From: Flagellimonas taeanensis | GTDB lineage: Bacteria > Bacteroidota > Bacteroidia > Flavobacteriales > Flavobacteriaceae | DNA: 64,000 bases | Reading direction: 5' to 3' | Assembly (NCBI RefSeq): GCF_003584105.1 | Contig: NZ_QXFO01000027.1 | Span: 416,158-480,157 of the forward strand | Shown: piece after piece, positions 48,607 through 57,192 of the stretch | How the letters are laid out: every line of letters starts with the position of its first letter | Numbering within the stretch: position 1 is the stretch's first letter | Notes under the pieces: model-generated | The model's database searches: none | Told to the model about the DNA's origin: nothing | What the model saw: only the letters and a program-made list of their open reading frames with translations | Program-made: the position numbers and the translations under genes

Positions 48607-49722
48607 ATGAACAAGTATGTAAAGTACGTATTGATCGGAGCAGTGGTCATAGGAATAATGGCTGCCATTGTTTACTTTTTAAAACAGAACAGTACACCTG
48701 TGGAACTCTACAAGACCGAGTCCCCTGAGCGAAAGGACATCGTCAATAAAGTAATCGTTACCGGAAAGGTCATTCCAGAGGATGAGATCAATATAAAACC
48801 CCAAATATCAGGGATCATAGATAGGATTCTTTTGGAAGAAGGAGTGAAGGTCAAGGCGGGCGACCTCATCGCGGTCATCAAGGTAGTGCCAAATGAGCAA
48901 TCGTTGAACCAAGCGGCTGGAAGGGTACGCACCGCAGAACTGTCATTGAATAATACTAAGATAGAGTATGATAGGAACAAAGCCCTTTTTGACAAAGGTG
49001 TAATTTCTAGTCAAGATTTCAACACCTTGAAACTGAGTTATGATCAAGCGGTACAGGAACTGAAAAATGCACAGGCCGATTACCAGATCATTAGAAAAGG
49101 TTCTGCAGGCGGGTCTGTTACCGCCAATACCAACATCACCGCGACCGTATCCGGGACCATTCTTGAAATCCCAGTTAAAGAAGGGGATCAGGTAATCCAA
49201 AGCAACAACTTTAATGATGGTACCACCATTGCCACCATTGCAGATATGACCAGAATGATCTTCGAAGGGGAAGTGGACGAGGCCGAAGTGGGTAAATTGA
49301 GTGTGGGCATGCCCTTGGAAATCAGTTTGGGAGCTTTGGAGTCACAAAAGTTTGATGCCAAGTTGAAGTTCATCGCCCCAAAAGGAGTAGAGGAGGAAGG
49401 AGCTGTCCAGTTCAAGATAGAGGGAGACCTTGCCATCCCCGATAGCACAGCCTATGTACGTGCTGGGTACAGTGCCAATGCCTCCATTGTTTTGGAAGAG
49501 AAGAAAGACGTACTGTCCATAAAAGAGGCCCTTTTACAATTTGACAAGGACACCGAAAAACCTTATGTGGAGGTTGAGGTTGCCGAGAACAAGTTTGAGC
49601 GTAAAGAACTTGAATTGGGCGTAAGTGATGGGATTGATGTGGAAGTGGTATCCGGCATTGAAGAAGATGCCAAGATCAAGGTGTGGAACAAGTTGGAAAA
49701 GAAATCTGACGACGTGAATTGA
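48607..49722 (+). CDS. Periplasmic adaptor (HlyD/MFP family) of the exporter, module 2
   Basis: The 371-residue adaptor has an N-terminal helix (about 7-25), lipoyl half-domains (NIKPQISGIIDRILLEEG and TATVSGTILEIPVKEGDQV), the helical hairpin, and a beta-barrel region. It has the same length and motif order as the module 1 adaptor, including NNFNDGTTIATIAD versus NNFNEGTTIAAIAD. Its stop codon overlaps an in-frame ATG upstream of the TolC gene (TGATG), so the two are linked. Confidence 0.93.
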   Translation: MNKYVKYVLIGAVVIGIMAAIVYFLKQNSTPVELYKTESPERKDIVNKVIVTGKVIPEDEINIKPQISGIIDRILLEEGVKVKAGDLIAVIKVVPNEQSLNQAAGRVRTAELSLNNTKIEYDRNKALFDKGVISSQDFNTLKLSYDQAVQELKNAQADYQIIRKGSAGGSVTANTNITATVSGTILEIPVKEGDQVIQSNNFNDGTTIATIADMTRMIFEGEVDEAEVGKLSVGMPLEISLGALESQKFDAKLKFIAPKGVEEEGAVQFKIEGDLAIPDSTAYVRAGYSANASIVLEEKKDVLSIKEALLQFDKDTEKPYVEVEVAENKFERKELELGVSDGIDVEVVSGIEEDAKIKVWNKLEKKSDDVN

Positions 49723-49766
49723 TGACGATCGATCAAAATAGTGAACAAACGAAAATCAAAAAACGA

Positions 49767-51116
49767 ATGAAAAGAAGCATAACGACCTTACTGTTGTTGT
49801 TCACCGTTCTTATGTCCAGTGCCCAAGTGCGCAAGTGGACCCTTCAGGAATGTGTGGAATACGCAGTGGAGCACAATTTGACCATAGAGCAGTTTGAACT
49901 GGACCTGGAAAATGCAAAGATCGATAAGTCCGATGCCTTGGGAAATTTTCTCCCAAGTTTGAGTGGATCTACATCGGCATCGAGCAATACAGGTTTTTCC
50001 ATCAATCCTACGAACAACTTGCCCACGAACAGTACAGCGTTCAACGTGAATGCAAGCCTGACTTCGAATATTACCCTATTCGATGGACTCCGTAATGTGT
50101 ACCAAATGAACCGGGCAAAGATGAACGCTATTGCCAACCAGTACCGTCTGGACAATCTAAAGGACGATATCCGGTTGAACGTGGCCAATGCTTATTTACA
50201 AGTGCTTTCGGGTAAGGAACAGTTAAAGACCTTCCAGGCACAATACGCCGTGACCGAACAGGATATGAAGCGTACGAAGGAATTGGTGGAGTCTGGCGTA
50301 TTGCCAAAGGGTGACCTGTTGGAAATTGAGGCCACGGCAGCCAATCAACAACAGCAGATTGTAAACGGGGAAGGAAACGTATTGATTGCCCGTGTGAACC
50401 TTGCCCAATTGTTGCAAATCACGGATTACGAAAATTTTGATATAGCCGAGCAGGAGTTTGATATTCCACCTTCGGACATTCTAAAAAATTCCGCAAAGGT
50501 TATTTTTGATAAGTCGTTGACATTCAGGAATGACATTAAGCTCTCCGAATCCAATGTGGAATTGGCCAAGGAAGACCTTAAAATTGCCAAAGGGGCTTAT
50601 TTGCCCACAATTGGGGCTTTCTTCCAATATGGAACAAGGTATTCCGATGTTACCCAGATCCCGGATGGGAACGGGGGGAGCTATACTCCGAATTTGACCG
50701 ATCAGTTGTGGATCTTTGATGGTATAAGCTACGGTGCGCAATTGAACATCCCGATTTTCAATGGATGGAGCACCCGAAACAATGTGAAACGCTCCACCAT
50801 TAGTCTGGAAAAGGCAAAGTTGCAATTGGAGCAAGACAAATTGGACCTTGAGAATACCATCCAACAGGCCTACGTGGATGTCAGCACATTTGAAAAGGCC
50901 TATGAAGCAGCCCTGAAGACATTGGAAGCACGTAGTTTGGCCCTGGAATATGCCAAGGAACGTTATGACAATGGCTTGATGAACGCTTTCGATTTCGGCC
51001 AGGCACAGGCAAGGGTGGACAATGCACAGGCCGATGTGATCCGTACCAAGTACGATTATATCTTCAGGCTGAAAATTTTGGAGTTCTATTTTGGCATGCC
51101 CATTACCCTAAACTAG
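49767..51116 (+). CDS. TolC-family outer membrane efflux protein
   Basis: The TolC-like channel of the exporter. With the ATG at 49767 it has 449 residues, a standard signal peptide (MKRSITTLLLLFTVLMSSAQ) and two repeats of the outer membrane efflux domain, with long helices (IEQFELDLENAKIDKSDALG, LEKAKLQLEQDKLDLENT) and short strand regions (SNITLFDGLRN, LNIPIFNGWST). An ATG at 49722 overlapping the adaptor stop is the alternative start and would add 15 charged residues. It serves as common exit for one or both permease modules. Confidence 0.93.
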   Translation: MKRSITTLLLLFTVLMSSAQVRKWTLQECVEYAVEHNLTIEQFELDLENAKIDKSDALGNFLPSLSGSTSASSNTGFSINPTNNLPTNSTAFNVNASLTSNITLFDGLRNVYQMNRAKMNAIANQYRLDNLKDDIRLNVANAYLQVLSGKEQLKTFQAQYAVTEQDMKRTKELVESGVLPKGDLLEIEATAANQQQQIVNGEGNVLIARVNLAQLLQITDYENFDIAEQEFDIPPSDILKNSAKVIFDKSLTFRNDIKLSESNVELAKEDLKIAKGAYLPTIGAFFQYGTRYSDVTQIPDGNGGSYTPNLTDQLWIFDGISYGAQLNIPIFNGWSTRNNVKRSTISLEKAKLQLEQDKLDLENTIQQAYVDVSTFEKAYEAALKTLEARSLALEYAKERYDNGLMNAFDFGQAQARVDNAQADVIRTKYDYIFRLKILEFYFGMPITLN

Positions 51117-51124
51117 TATCTTTG
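51090..51124 (+). promoter_or_regulatory. Promoter of tsaB, predicted leaderless
   Basis: TATCTTTG at 51117-51124 is a full -7 match; TTTG at 51090-51093 lies 23 nt upstream, longer than usual. The ATG at 51133 is 8 bases after the box. The GTG at 51124 overlaps the box and is therefore an unlikely start. Confidence 0.55.
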
Positions 51125-51132
51125 TGGCCGCT

Positions 51133-51810
51133 ATGGCCATAATACTCAATTTAGAAACAGCTACCACCAATTGCTCCGTGAGCATTTCCAAGGGTAATGA
51201 GACCATTTCCCTGAAGGAGAACAATGCGGCGGACTATTCGCACTCGGAACAATTACACGTGTTTATCAAAGAAGCCTTGGAAGAGGCTTCTTTGTCATTT
51301 TCAGACCTTGATGCCGTGGCCATCAGCAAAGGACCTGGATCCTATACGGGTCTTCGGATCGGGGTCTCATCGGCCAAGGGACTTTGTTTCTCCTTGGATA
51401 TTCCCCTGATTTCGGTACCCACTTTGCAGGGCATGGCCCATCAGGTAAAACTGGAAAAGGGTGAATTGGCCATATCGGTCCTCGATGCAAGACGAATGGA
51501 GGTCTATTCCTGCGTGTACGATGGGAATTATGAGGAAATCAGGGAGACCCGTGCAGAAATCATCACAGAAAGCTCATTTGCAGATTTTGTGTCGGACAGA
51601 AAGGTGTTCGTCATAGGTAGCGGTGCCCATAAATGCAAAGATGTCCTACAGCATCCCAACTTTCATTTTGATGGGGGAATAGTCCCATCCGCAGCACAGA
51701 TGGGACCTATAGCTTACCAAAAATATCAGGCCAAACAGTTTGAGGATGTGGCCTATTTTGAACCGTATTATCTGAAGGACTTTGTGCTCCAGAGTAAGAA
51801 AAAAAACTAA
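51133..51810 (+). CDS. tsaB: tRNA threonylcarbamoyladenosine biosynthesis protein TsaB
   Basis: TsaB is the TsaD partner in making t6A at position 37 of ANN-decoding tRNAs. The 225-residue ASKHA-fold protein shows the N-terminal strand (ILNLETATTNCSV), the SHSEQLH segment, and GPGSYTGLRIGVSSAKGL, which is diagnostic. It has no catalytic metal site, as expected for TsaB. ATG 51133 is preferred over GTG 51124 because the latter overlaps the promoter. The 3' end overlaps the convergent mscS gene by 4 nt. Confidence 0.95.
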   Translation: MAIILNLETATTNCSVSISKGNETISLKENNAADYSHSEQLHVFIKEALEEASLSFSDLDAVAISKGPGSYTGLRIGVSSAKGLCFSLDIPLISVPTLQGMAHQVKLEKGELAISVLDARRMEVYSCVYDGNYEEIRETRAEIITESSFADFVSDRKVFVIGSGAHKCKDVLQHPNFHFDGGIVPSAAQMGPIAYQKYQAKQFEDVAYFEPYYLKDFVLQSKKKN

Positions 51811-52628
51811 TCCACCTTGTGCATGACCCTTTGTGGGAACGGGATTTCTATTCCAGCGGCATCAAATTGCAATTTGGCCTGTTCGATCACATAAAAATGG
51901 GCCGGCCAGAACACATCGTTGTTGGCCCAAAAACGTAGGGTTAGGTTCACCGAGCTGTCCGCCAGTTCGCCCACATATACTTCAGGAGCGGGTTCTGTGT
52001 TGATACTGGGATTGTCCGCGCAGATTTTGAGCAAAATATCTTTGGCTTCCTTGATGTTGGATCCATAACCGATACCAATGTCGATCTTGTCCCTGCGGGT
52101 ATCTTCCATATTAAAGTTGACAATATTCCCATTGGACAATTGGCCATTGGGGATGATGGCGATCTGGTTGCCGAAAGTACTCAGTTTAGTATTGAAAATG
52201 GAGATTTCCTTGACAGTACCATCAATGCCTTGGGCAGAAATGAAGTCCCCGACCTTGAACGGTTTGAATATCAAGATGAGCACTCCCCCAGCAAAATTGG
52301 CCAGAGATCCCTGCAGGGCCAAACCAATGGCCAAGCCTGCGGCACCTACTATGGCCACCAGGGATGAGGTCTTGACGCCCAATTGGGTCACTACCAGCAC
52401 AAAAAGAAGGAATTTCAAGGTGATGCTGATAAAACTTTGCAGAAAGGATTCCAAGGTTTGATCATATTCTTTCTTGTCAAAAAAGCGCTTTACTAGCTTG
52501 TTGATGAACCTGATGACCCATAGGCCGACAAAAAAGATGATGATGGCAAGCACCAGGTTGGGAAGCATGCCCAGGGCCCACTCAATGGCTTTGTCAGCAT
52601 ACTCTTGGTAATTTTCCAATTCTTTCAT
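51807..52628 (-). CDS. Small-conductance mechanosensitive channel (MscS family)
   Basis: A 273-residue MscS-type channel that opens under membrane tension after osmotic downshock. Three helices are visible (about 18-40, 62-84 and 90-118), the third being the pore-lining helix, rich in Gly and Ala (GAAGLAIGLALQGSLANFAGG). The beta domain follows (VGDFISAQGIDGTVKEISIFNT), then a C-terminal alpha/beta domain. The length matches E. coli MscS. It is a single gene, convergent with tsaB. Confidence 0.95.
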   Translation of the reverse strand: MKELENYQEYADKAIEWALGMLPNLVLAIIIFFVGLWVIRFINKLVKRFFDKKEYDQTLESFLQSFISITLKFLLFVLVVTQLGVKTSSLVAIVGAAGLAIGLALQGSLANFAGGVLILIFKPFKVGDFISAQGIDGTVKEISIFNTKLSTFGNQIAIIPNGQLSNGNIVNFNMEDTRRDKIDIGIGYGSNIKEAKDILLKICADNPSINTEPAPEVYVGELADSSVNLTLRFWANNDVFWPAHFYVIEQAKLQFDAAGIEIPFPQRVMHKVD

Positions 52629-52702
52629 AATGGTTTTTTTGTTTTTGTGTTACCGTAATTGAATGTTCAAATGATATAAAAAAATTAAAATGTAAGCAAA
52701 TG

Positions 52703-54748
52703 TTATTCGGTGGACGGATGTATTTCCTTCCATACTTCATCAGGTGTTGCAACGGGAAGTTTGCAGGCACCCCCAAGGCACACGTAGGCCAATGTCCTGT
52801 CTTTCACATGCCTGTTTTTCAATAGATCGATGTGGCCCTCTTTTTCACAGCTTATCATAAAACTGTTCGGGATATACTTTTTGCCAATTTCCAGTGCCAT
52901 GGCTTTATAATCCTCGCCTACTATGGCAATCTCATAAAAATCCAGATGGTAAAAAAGCACCAAATGCAGCCAATTGGAAAACCCGTGTGCAGTTCGCAAA
53001 AAATCCTTCTGCACGTTTTTGAGCATCTGTTTGGCCAAATTACCATAACCTTCTTCGGGAAAGATCTTGTGAATTTTGAACAGATTCTGGGCCATGATGG
53101 AATTGGAGGAGGAAATCACATTGTCATTGGTCTCGATGCTTCTTCGGATAAGCGATCGATCCTTGTCCGAAGTATAAAAGAACATTCCGGAAGCTCCGTC
53201 AAAAAAATGGAGACGGGTGTGTTCCAGCAGATTTTTGCCCAACTTGAGCCATTTTTCGTCAAATGTGACCTCATACAGAGCCAAAAAAGCCTCGATCACC
53301 GTGGCATAATCCTCCAAAAAAGCATTGATGGAGCTCTTTCCGTTCTTGTGGCTCCGATATAGGGAAAAGTCTTCCTTGATCAATTCCCGTTCCATAAACT
53401 GTGCATTTTTGAGTGCCAGTGCCAAATAATCCTCATTATCGAGATACCTGAAGGCATCCACAAGGCCCTTCAGCATCAACCCATTCCATGAGGTCAGGAT
53501 CTTGTCGTCCAATCGAGGTCTGGAACGTTTGCTCCTTTCCATTTTCAAAAGGATCAGGGCGTTCTTCATTCGATTTTTCAAGTCAGCAATGGAAATCCCA
53601 TGCTTTTTGGCAATTTCTTCATCGGACTTGTCCCGGATCAGCACATAGTTTTCTTCTTCCCAAAGGCCATAGGAATTGATGTTGAAATAGTCCTGAAAAA
53701 GGTCAAGATCGGTTCCCAAAAACTCGGTGAATTCCTCTTTTGTCCACACATAAAAGGCACCTTCTTTCAGTTCCCTATTTTTATCCAAGCTATCCGCATC
53801 CAAGGAAGAGTAAAAACCACCGTTGTTGTCCATGAGGTCCTCGGTCACAAAGGCAATTGTTCCTTCGACCACTTCTTTGTAGGTTTCATTCTTGGTGGCG
53901 GCGTAGGCCTTGGCATAGAGACTTGTCAACTGTCCGTTGTCGTAGAGCATTTTTTCAAAATGGGGCACGTGCCATTTGATGTCCACAGCATATCGTGAAA
54001 ACCCACCACCCACATGGTCATAGACTCCACCATAGGCCATTCGGGTAAGGGTCGTGTCCACAAATTCGAGCAGTTCGGGTTTGTTTTTGGCGGTGCCGTA
54101 ATGCAGTAAAAAGTCCCAGTGGTTGGGCATCATGAACTTGGGTGAGCGCTTGTGTCCGCCCAAAAAAGTGTCAAAATGGTTCGACCAGTTTTCAACGGCT
54201 TCCTCCAATTGTTCCAATGGGAACAGGTCCTTATCTTTTGACGGTTCCACCAAGTTGATGGCGTGGAGACCATTGGCGAGGTCGGCGGCGTATTGCTTGA
54301 CCCTTTCCCTATCCTTGTCGTAGAGTTCGGTCAGTTGTTGCAGCACATTTGTCCAACCGTCTTTTGGGAGATAGGTGCCACCCCAGAACGGTCTGCCATC
54401 GGGAAGGGCAACGATATTAAGGGGCCAGCCTCCTTGTCCCGAGATCATTTGGATGGCATCCATGTAGATTTGGTCCACATCGGGCCGTTCCTCACGGTCA
54501 ATTTTGATATTGATGAAATTTCCGTTCATCACTTTGGCCACATCTTCGTTTTCGAAGCACTCTTTTTCCATCACATGGCACCAGTGGCAGGCAGCATACC
54601 CTATACTGATGACGAGAAGCTTGTCCTCCCTTTGTGCACGTTCCAGGACCTCTGGCCCCCATGCCTCCCAGTTCACGGGATTGTGAGCATGCTGCAAAAG
54701 ATAGGGGCTGGTCTCATGAATGAGGGCATTGGTGTGTTTGTGGGCCAC
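52703..54748 (-). CDS. DUF255 thioredoxin-domain protein (YyaL/SPATA20-like)
   Basis: A 681-residue protein with an N-terminal thioredoxin-like DUF255 domain and a long (alpha/alpha)6-barrel-like C-terminal part similar to N-acylglucosamine epimerases. The conserved opening SPYLLQHAHNPVNW and the CHWC motif (C54, C57) are present, followed by DREERPDVDQIYM and GGWPLNIV. The function is not established for any bacterial member. There is no signal peptide, so it is cytosolic. The start is GTG at 54748; no ATG lies near enough to keep the conserved N-terminus. Confidence 0.9.
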   Translation of the reverse strand: MAHKHTNALIHETSPYLLQHAHNPVNWEAWGPEVLERAQREDKLLVISIGYAACHWCHVMEKECFENEDVAKVMNGNFINIKIDREERPDVDQIYMDAIQMISGQGGWPLNIVALPDGRPFWGGTYLPKDGWTNVLQQLTELYDKDRERVKQYAADLANGLHAINLVEPSKDKDLFPLEQLEEAVENWSNHFDTFLGGHKRSPKFMMPNHWDFLLHYGTAKNKPELLEFVDTTLTRMAYGGVYDHVGGGFSRYAVDIKWHVPHFEKMLYDNGQLTSLYAKAYAATKNETYKEVVEGTIAFVTEDLMDNNGGFYSSLDADSLDKNRELKEGAFYVWTKEEFTEFLGTDLDLFQDYFNINSYGLWEEENYVLIRDKSDEEIAKKHGISIADLKNRMKNALILLKMERSKRSRPRLDDKILTSWNGLMLKGLVDAFRYLDNEDYLALALKNAQFMERELIKEDFSLYRSHKNGKSSINAFLEDYATVIEAFLALYEVTFDEKWLKLGKNLLEHTRLHFFDGASGMFFYTSDKDRSLIRRSIETNDNVISSSNSIMAQNLFKIHKIFPEEGYGNLAKQMLKNVQKDFLRTAHGFSNWLHLVLFYHLDFYEIAIVGEDYKAMALEIGKKYIPNSFMISCEKEGHIDLLKNRHVKDRTLAYVCLGGACKLPVATPDEVWKEIHPSTE

Positions 54749-54804
54749 GTTGCTTGTTTTGAGGGTTGAAAATTTCTGTGTTTAGGTAAATGGTTTTTGG
54801 ACAT

Positions 54805-54831
54805 AAAAAAAGCGTCCTAGTTTTAGGACGC
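54805..54831 (-). terminator. Terminator after the dodecin gene
   Basis: Read on the minus strand, GCGTCCTA and TAGGACGC form a perfect 8-bp stem with a 4-nt loop, followed by seven T residues. It lies 22 nt after the dodecin stop codon. Confidence 0.88.
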
Positions 54832-54852
54832 GTTCATTGTGTCGGGTCTAGG

Positions 54853-55053
54853 TCATTTTACTTCAAAAGTAATCTTGACGTTGACCCTGTAATCATCGAT
54901 CTTGCCATCTTTTACGGTGGCACTCTGTTCGTTCACATATACCGAACGGATGTTCTTTACTGATTTTGAGGCCTGCTCCAATGCGCTCTTTGTTGCTTCT
55001 TCCCAACTTACACTAGAGTTTGCCAATACTTCGATAACTTTTAAAACTGCCAT
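54853..55053 (-). CDS. Dodecin family flavin-binding protein, 66 aa
   Basis: Dodecins form hollow dodecamers that store or sequester flavins. The 66-residue sequence has the family plan: strand (MAVLKVIEVL), helix (SWEEATKSALEQASKSV), then two strands (NIRSVYVNEQSATV and DYRVNVKITFEV). The only Trp is in the helix; the strand position that stacks on flavin in archaeal dodecins is not Trp here, so ligand binding may differ. ATG 55053 is preferred over a TTG two codons upstream. It stands alone with its own terminator. Confidence 0.88.
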   Translation of the reverse strand: MAVLKVIEVLANSSVSWEEATKSALEQASKSVKNIRSVYVNEQSATVKDGKIDDYRVNVKITFEVK

Positions 55054-55123
55054 GGTCAATGTTTTTTAATTTCCTTCAATTTACCAAATTTTGACCACAA
55101 TAGGGCAAGGAAATCCCTTAAAA

Positions 55124-56020
55124 TTAGCCGTTCAAGGCCACTACTTCCCGTACTTTGTCGCCCATCATGTTCTTGAGCATGGTCTCGATGCCGTTCTTCA
55201 GCGTAAAGGTGGATGAAGGGCAACCACTGCAAGCTCCTTGAAGAATGACGCTCACGGTGCCACTGGCTTCCTCGTAGGATTGGAACATGATGTTGCCGCC
55301 ATCACTGGCCACGGCGGGTTTCACATACTCTTCCAAAATGTCGATGATCTGTTTGGACGTGTCATCGTATTGGGATTGTGTATTGTTTTCGGTTACAGTT
55401 TCCTTGGTCTTTTGGATGGCCTCAGCTGACACGACCTCTTTCCCATCACCCAAAAAGTCACGGATGAACTCGCGCAACTGCATATTGATCTCTTCCCAAT
55501 CGGCCACCTCATATTTCGTCACCGAAACATAGTTTTCATCAAAGAATACCTCTTTGACGAACGGGAAGTGGAAAAGGGCCTTGGCCAATGGGGAATCCTT
55601 GGCTTCATCGATGTTCTTGAACTCGAAGACCGCGGGGACGATGCGCTTGTTGCACACAAATTTCATCACGGCCGGGTTAGGTGTCACTTCCGCATACACC
55701 GAAACAGGCTGTTTCTTAAGGTCCTGGTCTTCATTTACAATGGGTTCCCCTGCATTCAGGTACTCCACCAATTGCTGGGCCACATCATCCTTTACATCTT
55801 GCCAGTCCACGATGTCAAATCGTTCCAAGGCTATGAAATTGCTGGCGATATAGACCGTTTTTATGAACGGTAGATAGAAAAGTTGTTGGGCCAAGGGGGA
55901 ATTCTTGGCCTCATCAATGTTCTTATATTCGTAGTTGCCCTTGACCAAAAAATGATTGGCCTCCAGTTTGATGATCTTTGGATTGTTCGTGGCAACAATA
56001 GTGATGTTATATTCTTTCAT
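55124..56020 (-). CDS. Nfu/NifU-type iron-sulfur scaffold with duplicated N-terminal domain
   Basis: This 298-residue protein has two tandem Nfu N-terminal domains (about 1-88 and 103-195; each with KNIDEAK(N/D)SPLA, then FPF/LPF and DW) followed by a NifU C-terminal domain with the cluster-binding C-x2-C in QGACSGCPSSTFTLKNG. It would carry a [4Fe-4S] cluster to client enzymes; the window encodes several Fe-S proteins (ActB, QueG). Most Nfu proteins have only one N-terminal domain. ATG 56020 begins the first domain directly and matches the promoter. Confidence 0.92.
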   Translation of the reverse strand: MKEYNITIVATNNPKIIKLEANHFLVKGNYEYKNIDEAKNSPLAQQLFYLPFIKTVYIASNFIALERFDIVDWQDVKDDVAQQLVEYLNAGEPIVNEDQDLKKQPVSVYAEVTPNPAVMKFVCNKRIVPAVFEFKNIDEAKDSPLAKALFHFPFVKEVFFDENYVSVTKYEVADWEEINMQLREFIRDFLGDGKEVVSAEAIQKTKETVTENNTQSQYDDTSKQIIDILEEYVKPAVASDGGNIMFQSYEEASGTVSVILQGACSGCPSSTFTLKNGIETMLKNMMGDKVREVVALNG

Positions 56021-56035
56021 GGCGAATCTTTCCTG

Positions 56036-56066
56036 CAAAAATACCAATAGTTGGGATGTACTGCAA
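56036..56066 (-). promoter_or_regulatory. Promoter of the Nfu gene
   Basis: On the minus strand TTG (complement of 56064-56066) and TATTTTTG (complement of 56036-56043) are separated by 20 nt. The predicted leader is under 10 nt, and the in-frame start at 56047 is excluded. Confidence 0.7.
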
Positions 56067-56147
56067 CATTATATAATAATGTATCTTATCGACCGTTATC
56101 TAAATGTTTGATTACCTATAAATCACACCTATAGCCCCTATCGTCAG

Positions 56148-57143
56148 ATGAGACGCAGTCTAACCTCGATTATCATAGCCCTTCTTTTTGGCAGTATGGC
56201 CAAGGCCCAAGAAGGAATCCCGGTATATTTTGATTATCTGGCAGATAACTATTACTTGGTATATCCGTCCATGGCAGGGATTGGGGAGGGCACCAAGATA
56301 CGTCTTACCGCAAGAAAACAATGGTTCAATGTGGATGAGGCACCCAGTCTTCAAACCTTCAACATCAACTCCAGGGTAGGGGAACGCAGCGGTATTGGCG
56401 CCATTCTTTTCAATGATTCTAACGGATACCATTCCCAAACAGGGTTTAAGGGGACCTATGCCCATCACTTGCAATTGGGTGGTGATTTCAGGACGTTGAA
56501 CCAACTCTCGTTCGGACTTAGTGCCGGAGTGATCTTGAGCAGCTTGGACGAGACTGAATTCCGGTCCATCATCCCCGATCCAGCAGTGACTGGGGTAAAG
56601 AACACGGTAAGTTATTTCAATGTGGACCTGGGAGCGTCCTATAATTTCTTGGAGTTTTATGCGCATGCCGCCATTTTGAATATTTTGGGGAGTGGTCGTG
56701 ATCTATACAGCGCCGCAGAATTTGATAATTTGAGAAGGTATCTGTTATCCGCAGGCTATGTGTTTGGACGCAATACTAGGGTGGAACCGTCCATCCTGTT
56801 CCAGATGACGGATTATACCAAAGAAAAAACAGTGGACCTGAACGCCAAGGTGTACAAAGATGTAAGCTTCGGTACGGTCTGGGCGGGACTGTCCTACCGT
56901 AGGAGTTTCGATGGGGCCCAGTACCAATCCAATGGAACTTTTGGCGAGCAACGTTTGCAGTTGTTCACTCCGATTGTGGGGGTCAATGTGAACCGGTTCC
57001 TGTTTTCCTACAATTATTCCTACCAATCCGGGGATATCCGTTTTGATAACGGCGGGTTCCACCAGATTACCTTGGGCTATGACTTTGGACAGAGCGATCA
57101 GGGCAAGCGGTACGATTGTTACTGCCCCGCGGCCAATAACTAA
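56148..57143 (+). CDS. PorP/SprF-family type IX secretion membrane protein
   Basis: A 331-residue outer-membrane beta-barrel of the PorP/SprF family. It has a signal peptide (ending at MAKAQ), the family opening with YLVYPSMAGIGEGTKIRLTARKQWFN, GYHSQTG in an early loop, and barrel strands up to HQITLGYDF. In the T9SS, PorP/SprF proteins help anchor or secrete partner surface proteins such as SprB, and are usually next to a large secreted protein gene. Here no such partner is adjacent; the nearest candidate is the repeat protein at 63.2 kb. Confidence 0.9.
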   Translation: MRRSLTSIIIALLFGSMAKAQEGIPVYFDYLADNYYLVYPSMAGIGEGTKIRLTARKQWFNVDEAPSLQTFNINSRVGERSGIGAILFNDSNGYHSQTGFKGTYAHHLQLGGDFRTLNQLSFGLSAGVILSSLDETEFRSIIPDPAVTGVKNTVSYFNVDLGASYNFLEFYAHAAILNILGSGRDLYSAAEFDNLRRYLLSAGYVFGRNTRVEPSILFQMTDYTKEKTVDLNAKVYKDVSFGTVWAGLSYRRSFDGAQYQSNGTFGEQRLQLFTPIVGVNVNRFLFSYNYSYQSGDIRFDNGGFHQITLGYDFGQSDQGKRYDCYCPAANN

Positions 57144-57173
57144 AAATGGCCCATCGATAGGATGGACCATTTT
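57143..57173. terminator. Bidirectional terminator between the PorP/SprF and vWA genes
   Basis: AAAATGG-C-CCATC (57143-57155) pairs with GATGG-A-CCATTTT (57161-57173), one internal mismatch and a 5-nt loop. A and T tracts on both sides serve the two convergent genes. Confidence 0.75.
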
Positions 57174-57192
57174 CATTCTGTGGTTCAACAAT

